A DNA stretch of 64,000 bases. Origin: Annulohypoxylon bovei var. microspora. Its lineage: Eukaryota; Ascomycota; Sordariomycetes; Xylariales; Hypoxylaceae. The stretch is taken from contig MU405210.1 in assembly GCA_022836615.1 (NCBI GenBank), forward strand, positions 186,001 through 250,000. Direction: 5' to 3'. The notes beneath the pieces were generated by a model, which made no database searches, was not told the DNA's origin, and was given only the letters and a program-made list of their open reading frames with translations. The position numbers and the translations under genes were made by a program. This document shows, piece by piece, positions 44,004 through 55,800 of the stretch; the first letter of the stretch is position 1, and each line of letters begins with the position of its first letter.

Positions 44004-45157
44004 ATGGTATCTGAGGATCTGCTCCCGGTCCTTAAGGTCCTGATCATCGGCCCATCCGGCGCCGGCAAGTCTGCATGTACGTACATATGGAATTACCTAA
44101 CCTATCCAACGGGTCTGTTCTCCGAAACGGCGGTCCCGGATAGCTAGGTCGCATCACACCTACCTGCCGGAGATATGGTTCATAATGACATTTACGGACT
44201 GAGGCTAATGGAATGACATGCGTTCGGGTAACGAGTAGTGTTGTTAAGATGTATGAGCTACCTACCCTACCTATTCCGGGCTCTCCGGCTTGCGCCGCGG
44301 GACCTTCCCGGTTGTCATTGCTTCGGTTTCTAAGACTTTCATAGACTGCGATGACCAATTCGATCCAGAGTCGACGACGGCGACGATCGGAATCGATTTC
44401 AAAGTGAGATGTGATCCAACTTACTAATCGCATATATATGAGCGGATGGATGATGAGAGAGCTAAGGCTAATACACCGTTTACGATCTATAGATGAAGAA
44501 GCTTGCCGTGCATGGCAAGGCATATAGACTAAACATATTCGATACCGTAAGCTATCAACTCGCGCTCACATATCATATTTCATCATCGGTACTTCATATA
44601 TCATACAGCGCATCATATCTAACATAATCAATATTCTCGCTCGAAGGCTGGCCAAGAAAGGTTCCGTACCCTGTCAACTAGTTACTACCGCGGAGCGCAT
44701 GCCGTCATCCTGGTCTACGACATTACTAGCAGAAAAAGCTTCCTCAGCATGGAGAAGTGGATCGATGAGGCGAGATTGAACGCGTCTCCGGATGCCGTGC
44801 TTTATCTGGTATCATACTCCTTTTACACCACATACCCCCTTATATTTACACAATCCCAGAAGCTCGCCAAGGACCGTAACTAACTCTTCGGTAAAGGTCG
44901 GAAGCAAATTAGATAAGATACCCTCAGGCGGGCGGGCCGTTTCCGAGGAGGAGGGCAGGGCGTTCGCGGAGTCGCAAGGCGCGGGCTTCTGTGAGGTCAG
45001 TTCCAAGACGCGCGAGAACATACGGAGGCCATTCGTCGAAGTTGTGGACCGCATCGTCCAGAAACCCCAGCTCCTAGCCGCCGCCACACCCGCGGCTAGC
45101 AACACGGGTATAAATCTAGGTCTAGGGTCTGACTACTCTTCGGCTTGTCCCTGCTAA
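44004..45157 (+). CDS. Rab18-like small GTPase
   Basis: Membrane-traffic GTPase of the Rab family, closest in motif pattern to Rab18. Exons 44004-44076, 44239-44250, 44345-44403, 44493-44546, 44647-44808 and 44897-45157 give 206 residues. P-loop GPSGAGKSA; switch region DPESTTATIGIDFKMKK; G3 DTAGQERFRTLSTSYYRG; G5-like EVSSKT. The 12-nt exon 44239-44250 codes the LLLR of the conserved GKSALLLRYCDDQF; skipping it loses four core residues of helix 1 while keeping the frame. The C-terminus CPC is a geranylgeranylation signal. The G4 motif reads GSKLDK where Rabs have NKxD, so the base-recognising Asn is a Ser (residue 123). Rab18 versus another Rab subgroup is not certain. Confidence 0.88.
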
Positions 45158-45447
45158 ATCAACCATCCCCGTCTATTCGATCCTTCGGCAAGGCAGCCAG
45201 ATCCCGAGATAAAACGCCGAGGCTTCGATGCGGTGGCAATGTACATAGTGTTTCCTCCTCTAGATGATATCCCTTTATGCAATCCAATGATACACGAATA
45301 TTTACAGCCAGACCATATATCCTACCCATGCAAACCCCTACCCTACTCTTTTGGCGTGAGGAACTCGATAACAGCTGCAGAACATTCCGATTAGCCCCCA
45401 ATTTATAAAAGAAAAGAAAAAATGAAAAAGCCGTAGGTGATGGGTCA

Positions 45448-46433
45448 CTACTTAAACTCACCTCGCAGAAACTCCTCCGGCTTCTCGGAAATCACCCAGT
45501 GGCCCGCTTCGATGTCGACCAGCTGAAATCGCGGGAAGAACTGGCCGATCAGCGGCACCACCTCGTCGGGGACGTACGTGCTCTTCGTGCCGCGCACGAA
45601 CAGCGCCGGCTTCTCGAAGCGCGCCGCCTCGGGATCCTTGAACGGGAAGTCGCCCAGGTGGCCGAGAGACTTCCCTATTATGTCCAACGGGACGCGGAAC
45701 TTCTGAGGGGAGGGGCCGGAAGAGGAGGAAGAGTGGAGAGGCCGGTACAGGTTCCCCAGCAGGAAGTGCCGGATCGCCAGGTCCTCCTCGTAGTCTTTCA
45801 GGATGGCGTCGGCGTCGGCCTGCCGCGTCACGTTGGCGGCCTCGATGCGCCGCATCCCTTCGATGTACCGCGCGAAGGTCCCGTGCAGGGCGACGTCGAC
45901 GGGCGCGTTGTCGACGGCGACCAGGTTCGCGATCAGGGACGGGTTCTCGAGCGCGAGCGTCATGGCGGTCTTCGCGCCCATCGAGTGCCCGATCAGGGTC
46001 GGTTCCCGCAGCCCGTGGTCCTGGATGAAGCGCTCGACGTCGGAGGCCATGGCTACGTAGTTGTGCTGCGGCGCGTGGGGGGATTCGCCGTGGTTGCGCA
46101 GGTCCTGCGGAGAGGGGGGCGGCCGTTAGAGATTGTTGATGTGCTAATAGAAGCAGAAGCAGGAATCGAGAGGTCACTTACTACCGTGTAGACATGGCGC
46201 TTGAGGTCCCGTGCTAGGGCTCTCGATACGCTCCTGTTGTTCTTCTTGGACCCGAATAAGCCATGCATGACTATTATAGGCGCATCTTGTCGGTGCTGAT
46301 CACCCCTCGGCGGCTCGTGGTGGTCGTATGCTAACGGGACCGTGGTGCTGCTCGAGGAATATGGTCGCGATATTATGGCTCGCAGAGGTGTGCCGAAGGC
46401 CGAGCGCGGGGAGACGATGCGCCGGGTCGCCAT
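45448..46433 (-). CDS. IMO32: ABHD11/IMO32-like mitochondrial alpha/beta hydrolase
   Basis: Alpha/beta-hydrolase of the Imo32/ABHD11 group, mitochondrial in yeast and animals. Exons 46182-46433 and 45448-46104 give 302 residues. The N-terminus MATRRIVSPRSAFGTPLR is Arg/Ser-rich without acids, like a mitochondrial presequence. The oxyanion region is MHGLFGSKKNN, followed by VDLRNHGESPHAP. The nucleophile Ser125 sits in GHSMGAKTAM and the catalytic His286 in EAGHWVISEKPEEF. The coding region is GC-rich, so the complementary strand and a second minus frame are also open across it; the frame given is the one with the hydrolase motifs. Substrate is not known from the sequence. Confidence 0.9.
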
Positions 46434-47141
46434 TCTCGACGCTAGGTTGTTTTTAGAGGCTGATTCTAGCTTCGATACATCAATTGAGCTTCTACAGTCT
46501 CGATATTGGCCGTTCTCTCGTTTTAGGCGAGGAATTGTGGGAGTTGCGAGTTACTAAGAAGAGGCACTTAAATATTTTAGATGGCTTTGACTTATCGTCG
46601 ATATCGGAGCTCCTATCGGCTCTTCCGACCGACCCCACATTACGAACGCCGAGACGTCACTAGAAGGGCGTCAGATTAACTGGCCCATGTAAACCTCCTT
46701 CAGGGGTTATTATACATGGACCATTTAGTCACATATAACACCCATTTACGGACAACTCCATAGTCTTGATATCTCAAAGACTATGGATTGGTATAATCAA
46801 TGTTATTACTAGAATGGACGAAGTTATGGTTCAAGCGCAACTCTCGATATAGACCCCTTGGTCTTGGCAGCGCTCTAAGCTCGACTAGCTCCGAATAGCT
46901 CTGAATAAAAAGGAAAAATTAGCAAAAATAAACGTACAACACCGGGGATTCGCTGGTCGTCACCGACCCAACTACTAATCCAGCGGTATCTAACTTATCT
47001 ATGGGAGAGCGGACGGGATCCCGAGCTTTCTAAATCCTATGGTCGTACGTGGAAGTTGTTGCTCTTGGTGTGGTATATATGGCTTGTGTCCCTATCATGG
47101 TCTCGGGACCGAGGGGGTGCCTAGCTCTTATACCTATCAGA
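46434..47141. other. Hydrolase promoter and transporter 3' region
   Basis: No gene is visible. A perfect 10-bp stem hairpin (CCATAGTCTT, 9-nt loop, AAGACTATGG) lies at 46758-46786. Confidence 0.5.
46758..46786. repeat. Perfect 10-bp inverted repeat
   Basis: CCATAGTCTT and AAGACTATGG separated by GATATCTCA. It is about 325 bp from the hydrolase start and 355 bp past the transporter stop, so it could be a terminator-like or protein-binding structure or chance. Confidence 0.5.
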
Positions 47142-48992
47142 TCAGTAACTGTACAAGTTGACACGGTCTGAGGTAGATCCTTGGATCTTCTTATTTTCGT
47201 GAATCAACAACGTTCGGACAACCCAAGCACAGCAGATCGAAAGGAGCGCGAAGCCTGCCGATGCGCCGAATCCAATGCCATATCGAGGCCCATCAGTATC
47301 TGGCCACAGATATGCGCCGTATATATAGCCGATGTGGCCAAAGACATTGGTTATCGCGAGGACAACCTATAATGACAATTTAGCATCTTTCTAGCGGGGA
47401 ATGTTCAGAACAGATCTCTACTATAACTCACAGCTCTCTTCTCTTCCGTCTGGCTTAGGGTCGACGACGCCCAGCCAACAATGACCGAGTTGGCTGAAAA
47501 TGCGCCCACGGGGAAAATGAAACAAGCAACGTAACGCGCTGCCGTGTTAAGCGTGCTGGCAGCTATCACGAACCCGACAATCGCGATAGACAGTGTGACG
47601 GTGATATGCCACGTTCTCTCGTTTAGTCTCCCAGAGCTCCAACCAACCACGGTGCTGCCAGCTCCCGCGAGTACGAAGGGTGGGCACGTCAAGAGGAGGG
47701 TGACTGTAGTATTATATCCGAGCGTTTTGGCGACACTTTCGTTTAAGATAAGGTTAACACTATTACCATGACTCTCGATTCTAGGAGTAGCGTAGATGTT
47801 GAGACTAAAGGAGTTGTTGAAGAACTTACGTCGGAAAGAAAGCATTGAAAGAACAAGCTGACAAGTGGAACATCTGCATGAAGCAAAAGAGCCAAGTTCT
47901 TTTGTCACCAAATGCTTGCTTGAGACCATCCAACGCACTAGCCTCGCCGAGGGCATCGCTAATCCGGTTGCGCTCTGTACGGGCTAGTATTAACTTTCGC
48001 TCTTCTTCGTCCAGCCAGTGCGTATCGTTTGGCGTGTTTGGTAAGAGCCAGAACCCGAGTACGGCAACAAATGCGGTGAGAGCGCCTGTAATTATGAAGA
48101 GCCATTGCCACCCTGCGAGTCCTTGGAGACCATCCATTCCGGCGAAGACACCAGCTGAGATTAGCCCAGTAAACCCGGTTGCGAGGAGCTGTCCACAGTA
48201 CATGAGACCAACGCGCGCGGCCATCTCTATTAAAAGGGGTTAATTTCAACTTAATATGCCGATAACTAATAATTCACGACTGACCACTATGTGTATAGTA
48301 GATCGCCAGAATATACGTGGCGCCGGGGTAGAACTTGACCATATTAGTCACATCAGACTCTAAAACGAGGCTAGACAAGTTTCTCACCGGGGCTTCTGCG
48401 ATCCCTAGAAAGAATCTACAGGCTATCAAGCCTCCATAGCTCTTGACAGCAGCTGTACTAGCAGATACCATAGCCCAAAGGAACATACACCCTGACATAT
48501 AGATCCCGGGCTTGATGCGCGTGATCAACATGTTGCTCGGTACCTGCATGAGCACATATCCGACGAAGAGGCTATGGGACAAATATTAACATAACGCCCC
48601 TGCTTCTAGTCGATGGTGATAGTGACGGCCTACATGCTGACTGCCGTATTGAACTCGTTGCCTGACATGTTGAGGTCTTGCTCGAAGTGGTTAAGACGGG
48701 CTTGTGCGATGGCGTTGCGATCGATGTAGTTGAGGAAATACATGATGCATATAGTTGGCTGTTGTTAAGTGTAAGTGATTTTCATCACTTATAACCCTAA
48801 GATTACGGTTAAGACACATACCATAATATACAAGTCGAGCTTGCGCGCCAATGCTCTCTCCTTGGGGTCTATCTTGCTGCTAACATGTCTAGAAGACTGG
48901 TTGTCCTGCTCAACTATGACAGGCTTTACATCCATAGTCGTACCGTCATCCAGCTTAGTGGTAGATGATAAATCCTGTATTTTATGCTTCAT
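47142..48992 (-). CDS. MFS transporter, Dal5 (anion:cation symporter) family
   Basis: Plasma-membrane permease of the allantoate/nicotinate/pantothenate-type family. Seven exons on the minus strand (48822-48992, 48634-48758, 48388-48571, 48285-48333, 47830-48226, 47432-47759, 47142-47366) give 492 residues, the usual size. The hydrophilic N-terminus leads to TM1 (LYIMPTICIMYFLNYIDR); NYIDRNAIAQARL is the Dal5-family loop motif. ILFVGYVLMQVPSNMLITR is TM2; RFFLGIAEAPFYPGATYIL marks TM4; GWQWLFIITGALTAFVAVLGFW is TM6; GWSSGRLNERTWHI and FANSVIVGWASS-like FSANSVIVGWASSTL lie in the second half. Twelve helices are expected. It diverges from the HET-domain gene. The substrate cannot be deduced; small organic anions are typical. 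Confidence 0.92.
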
Positions 48993-49967
48993 CGCGTGTA
49001 TAATTCTAACTGCTAGTAAGGAGAGTAAAATGGGATTAGTGAGTAATAGTCTATGGAGAGTCCTCTTATCGAGACGGAAGGATATAGTCTTTATTTATAT
49101 ACTATAACCTCCACCTCCTCCACCTTTTAGCTTCAATGTGACCTTGCAAGAATGTAGATGCGTGGGGGATGTAGTACTGGATGAGGAGTATATAGGCTGT
49201 TGTTCTCATCAGCTATTCGCTATTATGACTAACTACCTAGATATGAGTATAACCCGGATATAACTATTAGATATCGATGGCAGCTCCTTTCTACCTTTAT
49301 AACTACGCATATTCTAGGAAACTCAAGATTTTAACGACAACTTCCATATAAGGCGTTAGTCATTTTCAATACATGATATTAACCAAGTTCTTTTCTGAAG
49401 TGCTTCCTTAAACATGTCTCAAGATCAGTATAATCTCTACTTATTGGAGTAGCAGGAAATTTAGGAAATATGCTTAAGCTATCGAAATATATCGAGCCAT
49501 ATTTGTTTATACTAAGGTAAAATAACGTTATTGATGCTGAAAATAAAAGAAAATAGAAATTATCTCAATTTCTAGAATGGGTTTACTTATCCCATAAGCA
49601 GGAGAAGATCATAAAGATGCAAACGCTGGCGAATGGCCAATAAGAATCCGTTTAAGGTCTAGTATAAGCCACCCGTAGAAAGTCCTACGGCGATCCTCGC
49701 TAATTCGATTCAAGGAAGGTGACCTAAGGTCTTCAGCCGATCGGGAAGATAGCTCACCTTCAATCATTCACCTACAATCTCACACAAGAGTCTTTAACTC
49801 TCAAAGCTAAGCACCGAGGAATAGTTCGACTTATAGCTTAACTGATTATAAGGAGTTGCTACATTCGGTCAACTTGAAGCTCTACTCAAGTTCATGCTTT
49901 TTGTAGGAGGGGTTCATGATGTAGTCTTCGCTTAGCGATTCGTTACACAGCATATTGTTCATTAGAA
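48993..49967. other. Divergent promoter region transporter/HET gene
   Basis: AT-rich 975-bp spacer without a conserved gene. Many ATAT and TATA stretches, none at a position that decides a start. Confidence 0.5.
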
Positions 49968-52394
49968 ATGGCCCATTACTCACACAAGATTAATTGTCCC
50001 TTGGACAACCCATCGAAGGAAATTCGCGTTCTTGAGATAACTGACAATGCTCGTGACACGATCGAGTGTCGCCTGGTGAAAGACAAGGTAGATGGCCAAC
50101 CTTATAGTGCACTTTCATGGAGCTGGGGTAAGCGGGATCATAATGATACGACGGCGATTCATATTATACAGGTCAGTAACTATACCCCTACCTAGTATTC
50201 ACTGCATCTCCTTAGAAATACTCTCATCTAGTCAACTATCTACCTAACCCCGTTTATATTTAAAAGGCATATTAGAACTAACGAACTGAATAATTGCTAA
50301 CTCTGGAAAGGGGTATAGCCAAACGAATCCTACGATTTTCTAGTACCGAGGAGTCTCGAATCCGCTATACGAGTACTTCGCTCTCGTGGAGTGTTCAGGG
50401 TTTGGATTGACTTTATCTGCATGGACCAGGACAACATCAACGAAAAGAACTTCCAGGTGCCGTTGATGTCGAATATCTACGGGGAGGCGGAATGTGTATA
50501 CGTATGGCTCGGCGATGAGGGCGAAAACAGCAAACTGGCTATGGACTTCATTAAAAACCGAGTCCTCAACCTGAAAGAGTTCGATCGCTTGATAAGAGAC
50601 GACAAGATCATCAAGGAATGGCAGGCCTTATCAGCACTGATGAGACGGACGTGGTTCTCCCGTCGATGGATCGTGCAGGAGATCGCTATTGCGCAAAAAG
50701 CAACTCTCTTCTGCGGGATGGAGAGCGTGGACTGGAAGGATTTTGCAGACGCGGTCTCCCTTTTCAACGAGGTAGAGACCGGCACTCGTAGGATCTCCGA
50801 GGTGATCAACGATAAGGTCCTTGGACATATGCCAGACTTGGGCGACGTGTCTGAACTGAGTGCTACGAAACTGGTCGAGGAGACAAACAACCTTTTTCGC
50901 CGACTCTCGGGGAACGAACGTCAAGCCCAGTTCAGCCTCGAGTATCTCGTATCAAAACTCACGACGTTCGATTCTTCAGAGCCCCGTGATACCATATACG
51001 CACTCCTCGCCGTCGCGAGAGACACAGAACCAGTGAGGATGTTCACAGAAGACGTGATCGAAAAGTGGACTTGGCAGAAGTACATAAAGGAGAAACTCGT
51101 CAAGCAACTCGCAGTAGCAAACGTTTCCAACCCGTACCCCGTGGACTACAGACTCCCACTATCAGACGTCTACGTCCAGTTCGTCAACTGGGCCATCAAC
51201 AAGTCGGACAAGACCCGAGCCCTGGACATCATCTGCCGGCCATGGGCCCCGGAACCGCCGCCGTCAGATAATCTCAGCGCATACAGCGAAGAGGAAGACA
51301 CCCACTGGCGCATACGGACCAACTCCGCACGGCCGGAAGACGAAGGGCAAGACACGCTCCCGTCCTGGATCCCAACGGTAACCCGCGCGGCCTTCGGGAT
51401 GGACGGCGAAGGGCAGAAGATGCGACGCAAGAACGCCGACAGCCTGGTCGGGCTGCCGCCGAAGCGCGTGTACAGCGCGGCCGGGACGCGGGTGCTGACG
51501 GAGAACTTCCGGACCGAGGACGGCGTGACGGAGTACAGCCGCGACGCCGCGCTCAACGGGCTGCACTACCACAGCCTGTTCGTCGAGGGCTTCGTGCTCG
51601 ACGGGGTGAGGGAGCTCAAGTACCCGTCGCAGCAGGGCAACATCCCGCGGGACTGGATCCGGCTGGCGCGGCGGCGCGACCCGGCCGGCGACCTGCCCGA
51701 CGAGTTCTGGCGCACGCTGGTCGCGGACCGCGGCCCCGCCGGCGAGAACGCGCCGCGCTACTACCCGCGCCTCGTGCGCCACGCCCTGAACCAGGGCGTG
51801 CACGGCGACTCGCTGAACACCACCGACGTCGTCAACTGGGGCAGCTGCAGCATCGTCGGCGAGGTCCTGCGCCGCGTGCAGTCCGCCATCTGGAACCGCC
51901 GCATGATGCGCACGGCGCGGGACCGCAGCCTGGGCCTCGCCCCCGAGGACACGCGCCCGGGCGACCTCGTGTGCGTGCTGTACGGGTGCAGCGTGCCCGT
52001 GCTCCTGCGCCCCTTCGCCAAGACCGAGAGGGAGGTCGAGGAGGAGAGCAGGCAGCGCGAGGAGAAGCAGCGCAGGCGAGAGCGCGAGGCCGCCGCCAAG
52101 ATCAGCCAGGTGTGGCGGGACATCGTGACGATCCGGCGGGCGGCGGCGGAGCACAGACGAGCCCGCCAGTTCGGGTGGAAGGCCTGGGATAAGCTGGAGT
52201 CCGGCACGGCCAAGAAAGAGGCTCCGCGGGAACAGCGTGAGCTGGCGAGTCCTATCCCGAAGGCAGAGAAGATACCGCTACAAAGCGATCCATATACCTA
52301 TTACCAGCTCATTGGCGAGTGCTACGTCGACGGCATGATGAACGGTGAGGCGCTATTGCGGTTTGAGCCGTCTAAGCTGTTTGAGATACGGTAA
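49968..52394 (+). CDS. HET-domain (heterokaryon incompatibility) protein
   Basis: Member of the fungal HET family, whose activation causes programmed cell death after fusion of unlike hyphae; many members are uncharacterised. Exons 49968-50171 and 50319-52394 give 759 residues. The HET domain is N-terminal: YSALSWSWG at about 46-54, then VWIDFICMDQDNINEKNFQV from about residue 96, SNIYGEAECVYVWLGDEGE, and LMRRTWFSRRWIVQEIAIA. No NACHT, NB-ARC or repeat domain follows. The C-terminal ~100 residues include a charged Arg/Glu/Ala-rich segment (about REVEEESRQREEKQRRRERE, then AAAKISQVWRDIVTIRRAAA) likely to be helical. The segment 51440-52200 is much more GC-rich than the 5' half, with a long open frame on the opposite strand. 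The target or partner is unknown. The ATG at 49968 is well placed before the domain. Confidence 0.88.
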
Positions 52395-52842
52395 TATGTA
52401 CCTAGTCTATTACTGAGGGCTATACATTCATCACACCGCATGTTTTTCATGTCAATGCATAATTTAGCACTAGCAGGATTTATTATGATAACATCGAAGA
52501 CGTAATAAAGTCGACGCATTGAATGAAAAGGCCGACTAGCTATACACTAACTCGGGACTATGCATTTTACCCCTAAGCCCTATGCTGACCGTCTGACCTG
52601 GTGGTCTCCATGACTTTTTGCAATGATTCTTTAGCCTCCTTAACGCCTTGCTACGAGGTTGCCACGCCCTTCATAAACCTCAGCCATAAATAAAAAGTGA
52701 GGAATACATAAACACACACATACACCCAGTCAGCCTAGCTCCCTAGACATCTGTATGTCTCTTTTACGTTGACCAGGGGTGTTGTATGACTTTTCGATAC
52801 TATGAATGCCTGATAGCTACTATAGCTAAACGAAGTACCAAA
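52395..52842. other. Convergent 3' spacer HET gene/TRA1
   Basis: 448 bp between convergent stops, presumably 3'UTRs. Nothing else is visible. Confidence 0.5.
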
Positions 52843-55800
52843 TTAGAGATATGGCATCCAGAGAGCATCGCATTGCGCAAGATTCATGGGGTTGACAGCC
52901 CGGGCAATGAGATCAATAACCGTCTGATTCGCTGGTAGGTTGCCAAGGGGGCTCTGAGCTAAGCTCACGGCGCGCTTGACGATCATATCGCAGTTGGTCT
53001 GCACCGTATCACGCAGTTGGTTCTCGTTGAGGTGGATAGTTCGGTGACTACTTGTGAACCAAAATATCACCTCGTCTCTGACAAATAGTGTGAGAGCATG
53101 CTCCAGCTCAAATTCGGGCTCGGTCAGGCAACGAGCGATTGCCATGATCGAGCAGCTGAAGATGCCCTCCGTCGCCAGGGGACCCATTAGAGCCTGCAGA
53201 TTGGGTGTGAGACGGAAAGGTACTGGCTCAGGATTGTGGAAGAAGGGCTTTCCGGGTGCCATGAACGACATGACTTCAGAACCCCAGATCTTACCCGAGC
53301 CCCGAGCGATGTGGATTTTGTGAGGATATCGATTGGTACTGTACAGAATATAGGTCATGAACGTGAGGGCCGCAAGCTGGTAGGAGAAGCGGCGTCGGAA
53401 TAACCAGAACTCGGGAGACTCGGGGAAGATACTCTGGAAGTATTCAAGGACGACAGTACGAGGCACCCATTTCTCTTGGATAGCCGTGAACACCTCAAGA
53501 CGAGCCATCGCCGTCTGCTCGGGGGGCTTCTGCATTGATTCGTTAGTGACTGCTGGAATTTGTTTGGGTTGGCCGAAACTTACACCACCCTTAGGCTCGA
53601 TGAGGCCTCTTAGTTTATCCATCGTAAACATAACCGGCTCATCCTTGGGCATCCCATTACGTCGACAATGATCTTCGTAAATTCCTTGCAGTGTGATGTA
53701 TGATGTGTCATCTTGCACAATCCTTATATGTGGAGCAAGAGGAACTATCAATGGCACTGTGAACTGTAGATCACGACGTCGGCTTTCCTTCTTCTTGGCA
53801 AGTGTCTGGTTTAGGTGTCGGAACAGCTGCAGAATCCTCTCCTCCCGTCGGCAGTGTCGAGCGGCAGGATGTTGCACAGCGAAAGAGTGGATGCTCCCAT
53901 CATGGCCTCGGATCTTCAGGCGTCGGTGAGAACCACCGACACCTCGAACAAGCTCAACATTAGGAAGGAATCGATCGATCCGGATAAAATCCTGGTTCTT
54001 GTCCTTATGTTGTAGATATTGACCGGGAACCTCGACGTCGTCGAATTTCTGGTAACGGAACTCACTCAGATGCCGCGAGTATAATTCCAAGTAAGCCCTC
54101 GGGTTTCTACGATCGAGCTTCTCCTCAAATTTGTCACGCCATTTTCGCAGCTTGTGGATATATTCGTACATTGTCGGCTTCACTTGAACGAATTCAGCCT
54201 CGAAAGACTTTTTGATGTGGGCGGGGAGAATCGTCTCGGCAAAGCGAGTGATGTTGGTTTCGGTGGCCGCTGGCAATTTCACATCCTTTGCGTACGAAGC
54301 AGGCATTCGGCTCACGTACGCCAGCCCATCGTTGAGGAGCGCTATAATCAGACGATACGCATCTTCGTCAGGAGGACACTTGAAGTATTTTTGTATTTGG
54401 TCAACCATTGTCTCCATAGAGAGAGCAAGGAGGGGGAAGGCAGTCTTCAGGACGGACATGATCTCCTCTGTAAGCTCCCAAGGTGGTCTCTTCTGTGTAG
54501 CGCTTGAAGATGCGCCATCCTTTCCGGTTGACTGCTGATCTGCATTGGGTGCGGCGCCACTAGCTTGTGGGACATTTGAAGTCCCATTGGCCTCAGAGGG
54601 TTCCATCTTGGCCTGTGCACTGCTCTCGCCGTTGGAGGTTGCTGGCCTGGAAGACGAATCTTGTTTCATTTGAAGGTTGTCCTTGCTGAGCGACGGTGAA
54701 CTGCTTAGCTTATTGTTAGATGCAGCAGATTGCCCTCGCTGCTGTCGTACCTTCTCCTTGGCTTCCTGGTTCTTCTTAATGGCAAGCATATCTTCACGGT
54801 TTGTCCTCAATTGGAAGTACAGGGATTGAGGGTATGCCTTTGCGATCTTCAGAAGAATCGCATGAACCTTAGGAGCCTCCTTGTGGGCCATGCCAGTCAG
54901 AAGTTGTGGTATGAAGGTGATCCAATACCAGACAGGAGTGTCGCCCTTGTAATCCTCGAAGCCAGCAGCGATGGTTCCATTCGAGTCATCCAAACTTAGG
55001 AGCCATAGAATACGCGCGATGAGCTTTCGAGCCTTGCCGCTCTTGTAACTACCAATAGCTTGCAGATACGATGTAAGGGCTTGCCTCGCGGAATTTAAAT
55101 CTGTAGGATCCTCCTTGAACTTGCGGTCGTTGAAATAGCCCCACTCGGCCCACGCCTTAGCTTTGCCAATGTCGTAGTAAAGCGCGGTGCCATAAGCAGC
55201 GTCGGCCTCCTCTTTTTGACTTAGTTTCTCCAGGAACATTCCCTTCAGAGTAAAGAACTCGGCTTTCTGCTGGTTATTGAAGTAGTTCAGATTCGTGTTG
55301 TTTATAACGTCTAACCCACTGGAAAGCTCGGCGGGATTTTCATAGTGGCATCGAGCCTGCTCTCTCAGCTTCAAAAACGCTTCTTGGATCTCTATGTTGG
55401 GAAGAGTATAAATTCGGCTTAGCTGATTTATGCACACATCAGGCAGGCTGTGCTTGCGGGCGACGTGAGCAAATCGGTTGATGATCCACGCCGTTTCGTG
55501 ATAACCGCGGTACGCAAACGAAGCACCATTTGCGCCTTGCCCTTGTGGAGGCAGAAGCTGCAGGTACGTACTATTGATTAAGCCGAAAATATGTTGCCTC
55601 CAGGTAACGAGATCTTGCCAATCGGTTATATCGTCCCAAATGTTCGGTAATCGATCCCTCCATGATCCGAGGAGCAGTTTAAGCTCACCAGATTTCACAT
55701 CCAGATTTTGTTGGTTAGTGTTAGCTAGACTCTGGCAGATGACGCTAGCATCGTGGAGTTCGACTAGTTGTTGGAAATTGTGAAGTAAAGGAATATGTGC

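Noticed and set aside
45458..46191. Long alternative frames (about 230-240 codons) on both strands over the hydrolase
   Set aside because: Shadows of a GC-rich coding region; only the frame ending at 45448 has the GHSMG and GHW catalytic motifs.
51264..52154. 296-codon minus frame in the HET gene
   Set aside because: Arg/Ala/His/Pro-rich antisense reading of the GC-rich part of the HET gene; no motif.
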